Positions 35,085 to 43,303 of a stretch of 64,000 nucleotides of DNA are shown one piece after another. The number at the start of each line of letters is the position of its first letter. The stretch's first letter is position 1. The notes below the pieces were generated by a model. It made no database searches, was not told the origin of the DNA, and saw nothing but the letters and a program-made list of their open reading frames with translations. Source of the DNA: Bdellovibrionaceae bacterium UBA3535. GTDB lineage: Bacteria > Bdellovibrionota > Bdellovibrionia > Bdellovibrionales > UBA840. Location of the stretch: NCBI GenBank assembly GCA_002376845.1, contig DFOS01000024.1, forward strand, positions 186,001-250,000. The letters are read 5' to 3'. A program made the translations under genes and the position numbers.

Positions 35085-35966
35085 CTAGTCTTCTTGTTTT
35101 TGATGCTTTTCTAAAAAGGCTTCGATTTTAAGATTTACAAAATCGGGCATATCCAACTGGCTGCAATGGGAACCATAGGGAATCACCTGTAGCTCGGAAT
35201 TTCGTATGGCTGCATGCAAGGATTTTTGGAAGCTAAGGGGCGTAACATTGTCCTTATCTCCGGCAATGAGTAGGCACGGAGAATCAACCGTTGGCAGAAT
35301 ATCGCTACCATCAAATTCCATCATACTTTCAAATAGCGTGAGAAAAACTTGAATAGGTATGGATTTTACACCGCGTAGATAAACCTCGATATCTTTTCTA
35401 TCTGTTAGGCGAAGATTGAAGCCACCACTAAGCGCCACGGCCGGTAGAGCCAAAGGGCTTTCGAGTAAAGACTTCCAAGCAAATTCAAAGGTTGCAGGAA
35501 GTTCTAAGTACATATGTTTGAGCTTTTCAAACGCCGGCACCATGTCCATACCAAAAAGACCCTTAATGGGGTTTTTGTGAAAACCATTGATCATAACGAT
35601 AGAGTGAACGAGTTGAGGGGCAATACGATAAAGCTCGCATACAACTTGCGCGCCAAAGCTATGGCCCCAGAAACTTGCCTGCGTGATATTTAGGTGTTCG
35701 CACAATAATTTTAAATCCTTACCGATAGCCTCTACGCTCATGTTTTTTAAATCTTCAGGGATCGCGGACAGGTGGTGACCACGGTAATCATAAAGAATAA
35801 CCTGATAGTTCTTGCTGAAGTATTTTATTTGCGGGCTCCAATGATTGGTAGTGCAGGCGATTCCGTAAGATAAAATTAGTGGTTGGCCTTCTCCGATGAT
35901 TTCATAGTAAATGGAAGTGCCATCAAAACTAGTAAATTCTCCGGTTTGTTTTTTTATACCAATCAT
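35085..35966 (-). CDS. Alpha/beta-fold hydrolase
   Basis: A 293-residue hydrolase of the alpha/beta superfamily. The catalytic triad can be read: nucleophile Ser in WGHSFGAQVV (about residue 104), Asp in LIAGDKDNVTPL, and His in YGSHCSQLD. The oxyanion region is LSYGIACTTNHW, where HG is replaced by YG. The substrate is unknown; esterase, lipase and C-C hydrolase activities all occur in this family. It overlaps the FHA-domain gene by 4 bases, which is a pairing worth noting. It has no signal peptide, so it is cytoplasmic. Confidence 0.88.
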   Translation of the reverse strand: MIGIKKQTGEFTSFDGTSIYYEIIGEGQPLILSYGIACTTNHWSPQIKYFSKNYQVILYDYRGHHLSAIPEDLKNMSVEAIGKDLKLLCEHLNITQASFWGHSFGAQVVCELYRIAPQLVHSIVMINGFHKNPIKGLFGMDMVPAFEKLKHMYLELPATFEFAWKSLLESPLALPAVALSGGFNLRLTDRKDIEVYLRGVKSIPIQVFLTLFESMMEFDGSDILPTVDSPCLLIAGDKDNVTPLSFQKSLHAAIRNSELQVIPYGSHCSQLDMPDFVNLKIEAFLEKHQKQED

Positions 35967-36631
35967 TCTACGATCTCAAAAAGCAAGGTTGTATTTTCAA
36001 AGCGTAATTCTGTTTTGTCTTCAATAAGGTTATCGGTCTTAGCGGCCTTACCATTAACATAAACTTTATTAGTCGACTTTGTTTGAATGAAAACTAGTCC
36101 ATCCTTTGCATACAACAATAAATCTAGATGATTTACAGCGCACTCTTTAAATTCAATGTCTGCAGCTAGACTACCAATTCGCCGCGGGCCATAGCCAATG
36201 GCTATTTTTTGCCCTTTTTCGGGTCCTTGTAAAACATGTAGCATAATCTTGTAAGGTAAAGCGTATGCATCTTGTGGTTTGTTTTGGATCTCGCGGTCTA
36301 ATTTTTTTAAAAAATTTAAAGCCGTATGTTTGGGGCTATCTTCCTCGGCATTTTTGGTAATCTGAAAGCGCGTATCCCCTAATAGAAATTCTGTGCCCTC
36401 CGTTAGTTCCAATTGATCCAATAATTGCTGTTCGTGGTAAATTTTGTTTCGTGAGCCCAAATCTCGAATCAGAAATCGCCCATTTTCCTCAATCACTTCA
36501 GCATGCCGAGAGGATACTTTCGCATCTTTTATGGTCAAATCGGAGTTTTTCCGCCCAATTATCAAGCCAGAGACCAATTTGAACTCCTCTCCTTTTCGAT
36601 TTCCACTGAGAATTCGTATATTTAGCGACAC
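35963..36631 (-). CDS. Two-FHA-domain protein
   Basis: FHA domains bind phosphothreonine peptides. The 222-residue protein has a canonical N-terminal FHA (about 1-88) with SGLIIGRKNSDLTI, VSSRHAEVIEENGRFLIRDL and GSRNKIYH (NG replaced by NK). A second, degenerate FHA (about 118-222) has YGPRRIGSLAADIEF, VNHLDLLLYAKDGLVFI and STNKVYVNGK; it lacks the S-x-x-H core. It starts at GTG after a GGGAG box. No Ser/Thr kinase is encoded nearby. Coupling to the downstream hydrolase by a 4-base overlap suggests one signalling output. Confidence 0.85.
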   Translation of the reverse strand: MSLNIRILSGNRKGEEFKLVSGLIIGRKNSDLTIKDAKVSSRHAEVIEENGRFLIRDLGSRNKIYHEQQLLDQLELTEGTEFLLGDTRFQITKNAEEDSPKHTALNFLKKLDREIQNKPQDAYALPYKIMLHVLQGPEKGQKIAIGYGPRRIGSLAADIEFKECAVNHLDLLLYAKDGLVFIQTKSTNKVYVNGKAAKTDNLIEDKTELRFENTTLLFEIVE

Positions 36632-36765
36632 GAAAAAAAACTCCCTGCTGTTCTTAACGCCTTGTCATTGTTGGCGGCACATGCTATTAGCCTATGCACA
36701 TTAATCATAATCAATCCTTGCTCCTTTTACAAAGAGAAAGGGGCTGGCAAACCAGGAGGTAATGA

Positions 36766-37194
36766 GTGAATACTACGGAAATCAACCGTGCCTATGAAGC
36801 GGTAATTTTGGTCCATCCCGATGCATCAGAAGCGGATCAAAAGAATTTGTTCAAGAAAAACAAGGGTATCATCGAGAAAGAAAACGGCGAAATTCATAGT
36901 CTAGAGACTTGGGGAAAAAGATTTCTAGGTAACCCCATTAAAAAAATTAGCAAGGCCAATTATTTTCACACAACTTTTCGCGCTAATGCGGATGCCATTG
37001 CCGAGCTCGAAAGAACGATGCGTATTAATGACCAGGTTTTGCGTTTTATGCATGTACGTTTAAAAGAAGGAACGGATCTTTCTAAGCATATGGAAGAATT
37101 CCGCCAAACGATAACGGATGCAAATAATCGTCAAAAAGAGTATGAAGCTAAAGAGCGCAAAAAAGCCGAAAGATTCGCGAAAAAGAATAACTAA
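36766..37194 (+). CDS. rpsF: Small ribosomal subunit protein bS6
   Basis: bS6 binds the central domain of 16S rRNA together with bS18. The 142-residue protein has the family opening RAYEAVILVHPDASE, then KENGEIHSLETWGKRFLGNP and RINDQVLRFMHVRLKEG, with a charged C-terminal tail of about 35 residues (YEAKERKKAERFAKK). It starts at GTG, five bases after a near-perfect AGGAGGT. The bS18 gene, normally next door, is absent; a membrane protein, rplI and dnaB follow with overlapping or short spacing. Confidence 0.95.
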   Translation: MNTTEINRAYEAVILVHPDASEADQKNLFKKNKGIIEKENGEIHSLETWGKRFLGNPIKKISKANYFHTTFRANADAIAELERTMRINDQVLRFMHVRLKEGTDLSKHMEEFRQTITDANNRQKEYEAKERKKAERFAKKNN

Positions 37195-38117
37195 TGGATA
37201 AACTTAAAGACCGCTTTCCATTTCACCTATTTTTAATGGTGCTGGCGATGTTTTTGTCCATGACAACCATCGTGCTAGCTACGGTACCACTGTTTTTACT
37301 GCGTGCCTCAGCTGGTAGAGCGGCCTATTATACCTATTCCATTTTAGTGGTTCTGCTTATGGGCTTCTTGCAGGGATTTGAGTTTGTAATACCCATTTCG
37401 GCTTGTATTCTGCTTGTAGGGGTTTTCCATGAAGCTAGGTTGCTGACTTGCAATGTTTTTCAATCTGGCTTTGCCAGTTTGCTTGTAGTTCTAGGAAGCC
37501 TGTGTTTGGTTTTGGCTTCTTTGATTCGCTTTCAGGGTTTGGATTTAATTGCCTATGCTACGCAAAAGTTAGAGCTTTTATTAAGTCCATTAAAGGAAGT
37601 ACAGCCGGATATGGTTTTGGATACGAACAAAATACTCATGCAAATGCCATCGGCTATCGTGATGATTTTTATGATTTCACTCTGGTTGGGCATCGTTGGT
37701 AGAAGTTTTTTGGTAAAAAAATATAAAATCGTTGCTAGCCATTTGGACAAGCAAGATTGTGAGGCCATTCAAAAATTTGATGGTACAAAATTTCATTTGC
37801 CTAGTAGCTTGATTTGGCCGGCATTAATTTTTATGGCTTTAAGTTTTTTAGATCTTCAGCAAGAAAACCTGCAAGTTATTGCGAGCAATTTTTTGAATAT
37901 TTTTATTGTTCTGTATTTCTTCCAAGGAATCGCTTTGGTTGCTTATCTTTTCCGAGCAATGGAAATGGGTGCTTTTTGGCAATGGTTTTGGTATATATTA
38001 TTGGTTCTTCATATGTTTTTACTGGTCAGTAGCATTGGTTTTGCTGACTACTGGATAAATTTTAGGGAAAAAATAAATCGTCATTTTTTAAAGGCTAGAG
38101 AAGGGAGATTAAAATGA
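37194..38117 (+). CDS. DUF2232 multi-pass membrane protein
   Basis: A 307-residue membrane protein with about eight predicted helices, for example LFLMVLAMFLSMTTIVLATV, then GFASLLVVLGSLCLVLASLI and IVMIFMISLWLGIVGRSFLV. Hydrophobic pattern and location between rpsF and rplI match the DUF2232 (YybS-like) family; its function is unknown. The start overlaps the rpsF stop (TAATG) and its stop overlaps rplI (ATGA), so it is translated as part of the ribosomal-protein operon. In related genomes it takes the place where rpsR is often found. Confidence 0.8.
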   Translation: MDKLKDRFPFHLFLMVLAMFLSMTTIVLATVPLFLLRASAGRAAYYTYSILVVLLMGFLQGFEFVIPISACILLVGVFHEARLLTCNVFQSGFASLLVVLGSLCLVLASLIRFQGLDLIAYATQKLELLLSPLKEVQPDMVLDTNKILMQMPSAIVMIFMISLWLGIVGRSFLVKKYKIVASHLDKQDCEAIQKFDGTKFHLPSSLIWPALIFMALSFLDLQQENLQVIASNFLNIFIVLYFFQGIALVAYLFRAMEMGAFWQWFWYILLVLHMFLLVSSIGFADYWINFREKINRHFLKAREGRLK

Positions 38118-38572
38118 AAGTAATATTACAATCGGATGTGCGTAATTTAGGAAAAGTAGGTGAAATTGTTCGAGTGGCTAGTGGCTATGCACGCAACTAT
38201 TTGTTTCCAAGAAAATTAGCCGCCGCAGCGACAGAAAAAAGAGAAAAAGAGTTCAAGCATTTACAGCACTTAGCAGAGAAGAGAAAAGCCAAGGTAATGG
38301 AAGGCAGAAAAGAATTGGCTGAAAAGTTAGAAGGGCTTACACTTACCTTTACCAGAAAAGCTGGCGGAGAAGACAAGCTTTTTGGCTCAGTTACAAATGG
38401 TGATATTTCCGATAAACTGTTCTCTGAAGGCTATAGCGTAGATAAAAAAGACATCGAGCTGGATGATGCCATTAAAATGCTGGGCCAACACCAAGCTATT
38501 GTAAAGCTAGGTGAAGGACTTAAGGCAGAATTAAAAATTAACGTAGAAAGAGAAGTTAGCGAAGAAAACTAA
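38114..38572 (+). CDS. rplI: Large ribosomal subunit protein bL9
   Basis: bL9 binds 23S rRNA and helps keep reading frame. The 152-residue protein has the signature N-domain (MKVILQSDVRNLGKVGEIV and GYARNYLFPRKLA), the long connecting helix (about 42-75) and a C-domain with LFGSVTNGDISDKL. The length is typical. It overlaps the DUF2232 gene by 4 bases and is followed by dnaB after 19 bases. The rplI-dnaB pair is common in bacteria. Confidence 0.96.
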   Translation: MKVILQSDVRNLGKVGEIVRVASGYARNYLFPRKLAAAATEKREKEFKHLQHLAEKRKAKVMEGRKELAEKLEGLTLTFTRKAGGEDKLFGSVTNGDISDKLFSEGYSVDKKDIELDDAIKMLGQHQAIVKLGEGLKAELKINVEREVSEEN

Positions 38573-38591
38573 TTTACCTTTAAGGGGGATC

Positions 38592-40022
38592 ATGACAGAG
38601 CTGCAAGCACCACATAATTTGGATGCAGAAAAAATTGTACTCGGTGGTGTACTGCTTGATCCTACCACGCTGGATTCGATTCAATCGAAACTAGAGCCCA
38701 CAGATTTTTATAAAATTTCGCATGCCATAATCTATGAAGCCATGGCTCACTTGGCGCAAAAGGGCGAAGTTATAGAGCCCATCACTCTTAGTCACTATCT
38801 AGAAACTAAGGGGCAGCTAGAGCAAGTAGGTGGATCTTCCTATATGGCCGAGCTGGTAGAAGCCAATATGGGAGATGTTGTCAATATTGATGCGTACGTC
38901 AATATTGTAGCCAATACCTCAACTTTAAGAAAAATGCTTCGCACGTCTAAATCGGTAATGGACCGTATTTATCGAGGTGAATACGAAAGTGTCGACAGCT
39001 TTATCAACCAGGTAGAAGGTGAGTTTTTTCAGCTAGCCGAAAATAAGAATCAATCAGAAATTCGCCGCTCCGTTGATGTCGTAAAAGAAACCATGAAGTA
39101 CATTGAGGAGCTCTATAAGAAAAAGGCGGAAGTAACAGGTATTCCGACGGGCTTTAAGGATTTAGATAAGATTACGGCCGGTCTACATGCTGGAGATTTA
39201 TGTATAATTGCCGCCAGGCCCTCTATGGGAAAAACCGCATTTAGTTTGAATATTGCACAAAACGTTGCATTAAGAGAGAAAAAATCTGTCGCCTACTTCT
39301 CTTTGGAAATGGGATCGAAACAGTTGATGTTAAGAATGTTTGCCTCTGAAGCCAAAATTAATATGGGGAAACTAAAAGTTGGTAAAATTGATGAGTGGCA
39401 AGACTTGATTACGGCGGCCTCTCGCTTTAGTGATGCCAATTTCTTTATAGATGAAACCTCTAGTTTAAGCCCGTATGAACTGCGAGCGCGTTGTAGGCGT
39501 ATCAAAGCCCAAAAGGGTCTTGATATGATCATTATAGATTATTTGCAGCTAATGGATTTGAAGCGCCCTTCTGAATCCCGGGAGCGAGTGATTTCAGAGA
39601 TTTCCAAAACCCTGAAAGAAATAGCCAAAGAGCTTCAAATCCCCGTGGTTGCCTTGGCACAGTTAAACCGTGGAGTGGAATCTCGAACGGATCGTCGTCC
39701 CATGCTATCGGATCTACGTGAATCTGGTTCCATAGAGCAGGATGCGGATATTATTATGATGCTCTACCGAGATGAATACTATGAAAAGGAAAATTCCGAA
39801 TATAAGGGTCAGGCCGAAGTGATTATCTCTAAGCACCGAAATGGCCCCACAGGTACGGTTCGATTGGCATTTCGTGCAGAAATGGGTACCTTTATGGATC
39901 TTGCCCCAGCCTCCTTTGAGCCGGGTCCTGAGGCTTCGCAGAGGAAACCCAAGGATTTTGTAGAAGAGAAAGCCAAGAAAAAAGGTCCTGTGAAAAACTT
40001 TGCTCCTGGTATTGAGACGTAG
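38592..40022 (+). CDS. dnaB: Replicative DNA helicase DnaB
   Basis: DnaB is the hexameric 5'-3' helicase of the replication fork. The 476-residue protein shows the N-terminal primase-interaction domain (about 5-105, PHNLDAEKIVLGGVLLDP), a linker helix, and the RecA-like ATPase (about 175-445): Walker A ARPSMGKTAFSLNIA, YFSLEMGSKQL, Walker B DMIIIDYLQLM, then VALAQLNRGVESRTDRRPML and DLRESGSIEQDADIIMML. The basic C-terminal tail is short. AAGGGGG precedes the start. No intein is seen. It forms a unit with rpsF, DUF2232 and rplI. Confidence 0.97.
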   Translation: MTELQAPHNLDAEKIVLGGVLLDPTTLDSIQSKLEPTDFYKISHAIIYEAMAHLAQKGEVIEPITLSHYLETKGQLEQVGGSSYMAELVEANMGDVVNIDAYVNIVANTSTLRKMLRTSKSVMDRIYRGEYESVDSFINQVEGEFFQLAENKNQSEIRRSVDVVKETMKYIEELYKKKAEVTGIPTGFKDLDKITAGLHAGDLCIIAARPSMGKTAFSLNIAQNVALREKKSVAYFSLEMGSKQLMLRMFASEAKINMGKLKVGKIDEWQDLITAASRFSDANFFIDETSSLSPYELRARCRRIKAQKGLDMIIIDYLQLMDLKRPSESRERVISEISKTLKEIAKELQIPVVALAQLNRGVESRTDRRPMLSDLRESGSIEQDADIIMMLYRDEYYEKENSEYKGQAEVIISKHRNGPTGTVRLAFRAEMGTFMDLAPASFEPGPEASQRKPKDFVEEKAKKKGPVKNFAPGIET

Positions 40023-40093
40023 GTCCAGCCTATTAAAAAAAATCTACGAACTTTAAAAAAGCTATGTTTTAAGTAACCTAAAGTCCACGTAAT

Positions 40094-40126
40094 GGATCTA
40101 ATGAATAGATCCTGGCAGGACGCCAG
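40094..40126 (+). promoter_or_regulatory. Tandem hairpins in a leader, with a 12-codon upstream ORF
   Basis: GGATCTA-ATGAA-TAGATCC is a perfect 7-bp hairpin, directly followed by CTGGC-AGGAC-GCCAG (5 bp; the arms share one C). They lie just before the Shine-Dalgarno of the next small gene. A 12-codon frame (ATG at 40092, TAA ending at 40130) runs through both and begins with the same 11 bases, ATGGATCTAAT, as that gene. A translational control element is possible. Confidence 0.45.
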
Positions 40127-40145
40127 CTAATTGCAAGGAGGCAAA

Positions 40146-40346
40146 ATGGATCTAATTCAACAAATTGCCGTACTCACACAACTACCCCCGGAAATGGTTA
40201 GTAAAGAGCTATATCGAATAGCTAAAAATAAGGGGTATGATGTCGATACACTAGATATGAACAGTCTCAGAAACATTCTGAGCACCTATGTGGAAGAGGT
40301 TTTAGGTAATTTTAATGAAGAATCGACGGGAGAAGCGAGTCAGTAA
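40146..40346 (+). CDS. Small helical protein of unknown function
   Basis: A 66-residue protein that I do not recognise. The ATG follows AAGGAGG by four bases, so the gene looks real, and the longer frame starting at a TTG five codons earlier is not needed. The sequence looks mostly helical (LIQQIAVLTQLPPEMVSKEL, NKGYDVDTLDMNSLRNIL, STYVEEVLGNFNEES) with an acidic end. No signal peptide or membrane segment is present, so it is cytoplasmic. It lies 123 bases after dnaB, convergent with fis, behind a structured leader. Its position between dnaB and fis is the only clue to function. Confidence 0.65.
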   Translation: MDLIQQIAVLTQLPPEMVSKELYRIAKNKGYDVDTLDMNSLRNILSTYVEEVLGNFNEESTGEASQ

Positions 40347-40369
40347 GACCCGCTAGCCGCCCCAAAAAA

Positions 40370-40675
40370 TTAATTAATCAATTCTTTACGATTGATTTTG
40401 TAGTGATCCATTTTTTTCTTAAGAGTGTTACGGTTAATACCAAGTGCTGCTGCTGTTTTTACTTGGTTACCATTGTGAGCGCGTAGAGTGAGCTCAATAA
40501 GAGGTTTTTCTACTTGTTCCATTACCACGTCATATAAGCCGCTAAGCTCCACTTGGCTCTCGCGTTGCTGTTGAAACAAAACCTCCAGCTTGCTCTTAAC
40601 AAGCTTCTCAAGGCTGACGTTTTGAAGATTCGCAACAAACAGATTATTTGACTGATTTCCAATAATTGTACTCAT
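40370..40675 (-). CDS. fis: Fis-family nucleoid and regulatory protein
   Basis: Fis is a DNA-bending nucleoid protein best known from gamma-proteobacteria. The 101-residue protein ends in a clear Fis domain: LYDVVMEQVEKPLIELTL corresponds to E. coli LYELVLAEVEQPLLDMVM, and GNQVKTAAALGINRNTLKKK to [20 protein letters not shown], the helix-turn-helix. It is longer at the N-terminus and has four extra C-terminal residues. The alternative is the C-terminal domain of an NtrC-type regulator, but length and absence of an ATPase argue for Fis. It is divergent from ftsK. Confidence 0.85.
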   Translation of the reverse strand: MSTIIGNQSNNLFVANLQNVSLEKLVKSKLEVLFQQQRESQVELSGLYDVVMEQVEKPLIELTLRAHNGNQVKTAAALGINRNTLKKKMDHYKINRKELIN

Positions 40676-40728
40676 TCCAACCTACTCTTTCGTTAAATGT
40701 TTTGTTCGTAAATGTGGCTAATTGATAT

Positions 40729-40748
40729 ACAGAAGATGACAGAAGATC
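40729..40748. repeat. Tandem 10-bp direct repeat in the fis upstream region
   Basis: ACAGAAGATG and ACAGAAGATC follow each other with one base changed. On the minus strand they fall between a -35-like TTGATC and a -10-like TATCAA. It could be an activator or autoregulatory site of fis; this is inference. Confidence 0.4.
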
Positions 40749-40932
40749 AAGCATGTTTCTGAAAAAAATATTTTTTTTCGTGGCGTAAATTTTTAAAAAA
40801 GATTTGACCTAAAAGTAAAATCTGCTTGTGAATAGATTTACAGGGTCTAAATTATAATAATTCTCTGGACTTAGGTTCTTTAAATCCGGCTTATTCCTGG
40901 CTCTTTAGGCTAGCTTTACGTAAACTTTTCAT

Positions 40933-43260
40933 ATGTCAAATCTTCTCAGGCGCTTTAAGAGCGATATCTATGGTTTAATTTGGTTTGCATCAGCTTTGTT
41001 TATGGCGCTGGCTCTGGGCTCTTTTCACTCCCAAGATCCTAGCTTCAATACAGTAGGTACCCGAAATCTAGAGGTAGTAAACCTCTGTGGCTATATTGGA
41101 AGTTTTTTGGCGGATTTAGCTTACCAGGCCCTAGGTATATGTGCTTGGATACTGGTTTTTCTTTTGCTAATGAAGGCCTACGAGGTTTATCGCGGTATTG
41201 AACGCAAAAAATCCTATGGACAACACTTATTAACAGTATTGTTCGTGCTCTCTTATGCAAGCCTTATTGCTTTATATGCTGATGGCTACAAGGTTTATAA
41301 CGATCAAATATATTTAGGCGGGGTATTAGGAGAGTTGACCACAAGGCTGTTAATCAAAGGATTCAACTTCTTTGGCGTGGCCATTATCTTGTGGACGGCA
41401 TGTCTGGCCTTGACCATCTTGCAGCTACAAAAACCATTAAATGAATTTTTTGTTAAGCCAAAGGAGTGGATAGCTTCCGGCATATTATGGTTGTGGAACC
41501 AGGTGGTATATAAGTGGAATCAAATTCAGATCTATCAATCCTTAAGAAAAGAAAGACGCATATCTTCCGAGGGGCCGAAAAACATTAGGATGATAGAGGC
41601 CGAAAGTGCTGATGAGCATGAAGAGGACATAGAAGAGGATATAGAGCAAGAGCCAGGTAGCGGCGAAGCTAGGCAGCAAATGTCGCTATTTAAGAAACCA
41701 AAAAAGAAGAAGCTGGTTTTAAAAAGAAAAGTGACAAGGCAGATTGAAAACTGGGAGCTACCGAATATTCGAATGTTGGAAGATCCACCGGATAATTCTA
41801 CGAAGATAGATCCGTCCGAAATCAAAAAGAAAACTTTGCTGCTCGAAGATAAATTAAAACAGTTTTCAGTAAACGGAAAAGTGGTGGGTGTTTTACCTGG
41901 ACCAGCTGTAACCATGTTTGAATATAAACCCAATGCTGACGTAAAGATTTCGAAAATTACGGATCTGGCAGATGATTTGTCTTTAGCTCTTAGCGCAGAG
42001 TCCGTAAGAATTATTGCACCAATACCGGGGCGTGATGTGGTTGGCATTGAGACCTCGAATAGCAAACGAGAAACGGTTTATTTAAAGGAAATTCTGGCAG
42101 ATGAAGACTTTTGGGCTGATGAAAAGCAGCTTCCACTGGCCTTAGGCAAGCAGGCCGATGGCCGCTCCAATATTGTGGACTTAAGAAAGATGCCGCATCT
42201 TATGGTGGCTGGCTCTACCGGATCGGGTAAATCCGTCTTTGTGGTTTCCTGTTTGACGGGTCTACTGTTCAAGCATTCACCGAAAACGCTTCGACTTATT
42301 ATTATTGATCCAAAACAAGTAGATCTAGCCGCTTTTCATAGGATACCTCATTTATTAATGCCGCCAATTCACGAAGTTAAAAAGGCCGTGGTTGCACTGA
42401 AGTGGGCGGTAAAAGAAATGGAAAAGCGCTATAGGTCCATGTCAAAATTTGGAGCTCGTAATCTTGAAGAATACAATGAAAAGGTAAAGGCTTTAACTAA
42501 AGAAGAGCTGGAAAAGTACCAGGAAGAAAATGATGATTTGCTCTTAAATAAAAGAGTGAATGATACCTTTCATTTTGAGCCGCTTCCCTATATCACCATT
42601 GTGGTAGAAGAGTTTGCGGATTTAATGACGGTAGATAAGGGCAATGTGGAGGCCCTTGTTGTTAGATTGGCGCAAATGGCAAGAGCCAGCGGCATGCATT
42701 TGCTATTGGCCATGCAGTCGCCGCGAAAGGATGTGGTCACAGGTTTAATTAAAACCAATATTCCTGGTAGGATTTCTTTCAAAGTGGCATCCAAAATGGA
42801 TTCAAGAATTATTTTAGATGAGAGTGGAGCAGAAAGACTCTTGGCTAGAGGCGATATGCTCTTTATAGCTCCGGGAGTGGTAAAGCCGCAAAGACACCAC
42901 GGTCCGTGGTTAAGTGAAGAGGAAATTAATTCAGTTATGGAATACTGGTCCAAGCAATCGGAGCCAGATTATGAGGATAGTGCCCTTAATATGCTAGAGG
43001 GAAGTGGTGGCGGACTAGCTTTGGATGGTAGTGATGCAAATGAGGAGCTAAATCCCGACCAAGAAGATCGATATGACGAAATTTTAGCTTGGGTTTCCAC
43101 GCAAAAAACTGTGAGCGCCTCGCTACTGCAAAGAAAATTCCGCCTGGGCTACCCAAGGGCGGCTAGAATGATAGAAATTTTTGAGGCTGAGGGAGTAGTA
43201 GGACCGCCAAACGGAAGCAAACCGCGAGATGTGCTTGTTGGCAGGATGCCAGAAGTCTAA
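40933..43260 (+). CDS. ftsK: DNA translocase FtsK
   Basis: FtsK pumps chromosomal DNA toward dif at the septum and activates XerCD. The 775-residue protein has four N-terminal membrane helices (about 15-175), a Glu/Lys-rich linker (about 215-290), the alpha and beta motor domains with Walker A AGSTGSGKSVFVVS, LRLIIIDPKQVDL and TIVVEEFADLM, and a C-terminal winged-helix gamma domain (DEILAWVSTQKTVSASLLQR, then GYPRAARMIEIFE) that reads KOPS. The linker is short compared with E. coli (1329 residues). A 257-base upstream gap holds fis and ftsK control sites. Confidence 0.96.
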   Translation: MSNLLRRFKSDIYGLIWFASALFMALALGSFHSQDPSFNTVGTRNLEVVNLCGYIGSFLADLAYQALGICAWILVFLLLMKAYEVYRGIERKKSYGQHLLTVLFVLSYASLIALYADGYKVYNDQIYLGGVLGELTTRLLIKGFNFFGVAIILWTACLALTILQLQKPLNEFFVKPKEWIASGILWLWNQVVYKWNQIQIYQSLRKERRISSEGPKNIRMIEAESADEHEEDIEEDIEQEPGSGEARQQMSLFKKPKKKKLVLKRKVTRQIENWELPNIRMLEDPPDNSTKIDPSEIKKKTLLLEDKLKQFSVNGKVVGVLPGPAVTMFEYKPNADVKISKITDLADDLSLALSAESVRIIAPIPGRDVVGIETSNSKRETVYLKEILADEDFWADEKQLPLALGKQADGRSNIVDLRKMPHLMVAGSTGSGKSVFVVSCLTGLLFKHSPKTLRLIIIDPKQVDLAAFHRIPHLLMPPIHEVKKAVVALKWAVKEMEKRYRSMSKFGARNLEEYNEKVKALTKEELEKYQEENDDLLLNKRVNDTFHFEPLPYITIVVEEFADLMTVDKGNVEALVVRLAQMARASGMHLLLAMQSPRKDVVTGLIKTNIPGRISFKVASKMDSRIILDESGAERLLARGDMLFIAPGVVKPQRHHGPWLSEEEINSVMEYWSKQSEPDYEDSALNMLEGSGGGLALDGSDANEELNPDQEDRYDEILAWVSTQKTVSASLLQRKFRLGYPRAARMIEIFEAEGVVGPPNGSKPRDVLVGRMPEV

Positions 43261-43303
43261 AAAGGCAACTGACAAATCAAAAATCTAGTCTTACCTTTAT
43301 AAT

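Noticed and set aside
36632..36765. Possible S6:S18-binding leader before rpsF
   Set aside because: I looked for the known leader motif and could not find a convincing match; no structure is claimed.
40853..40858. Perfect TATAAT upstream of ftsK
   Set aside because: No -35 element at suitable spacing and the region is AT-rich, so I do not call a promoter.
41535..42065. 176-codon minus-strand frame inside ftsK
   Set aside because: Antisense of the charged FtsK linker and motor; poly-Ser/Phe pattern typical of shadows.
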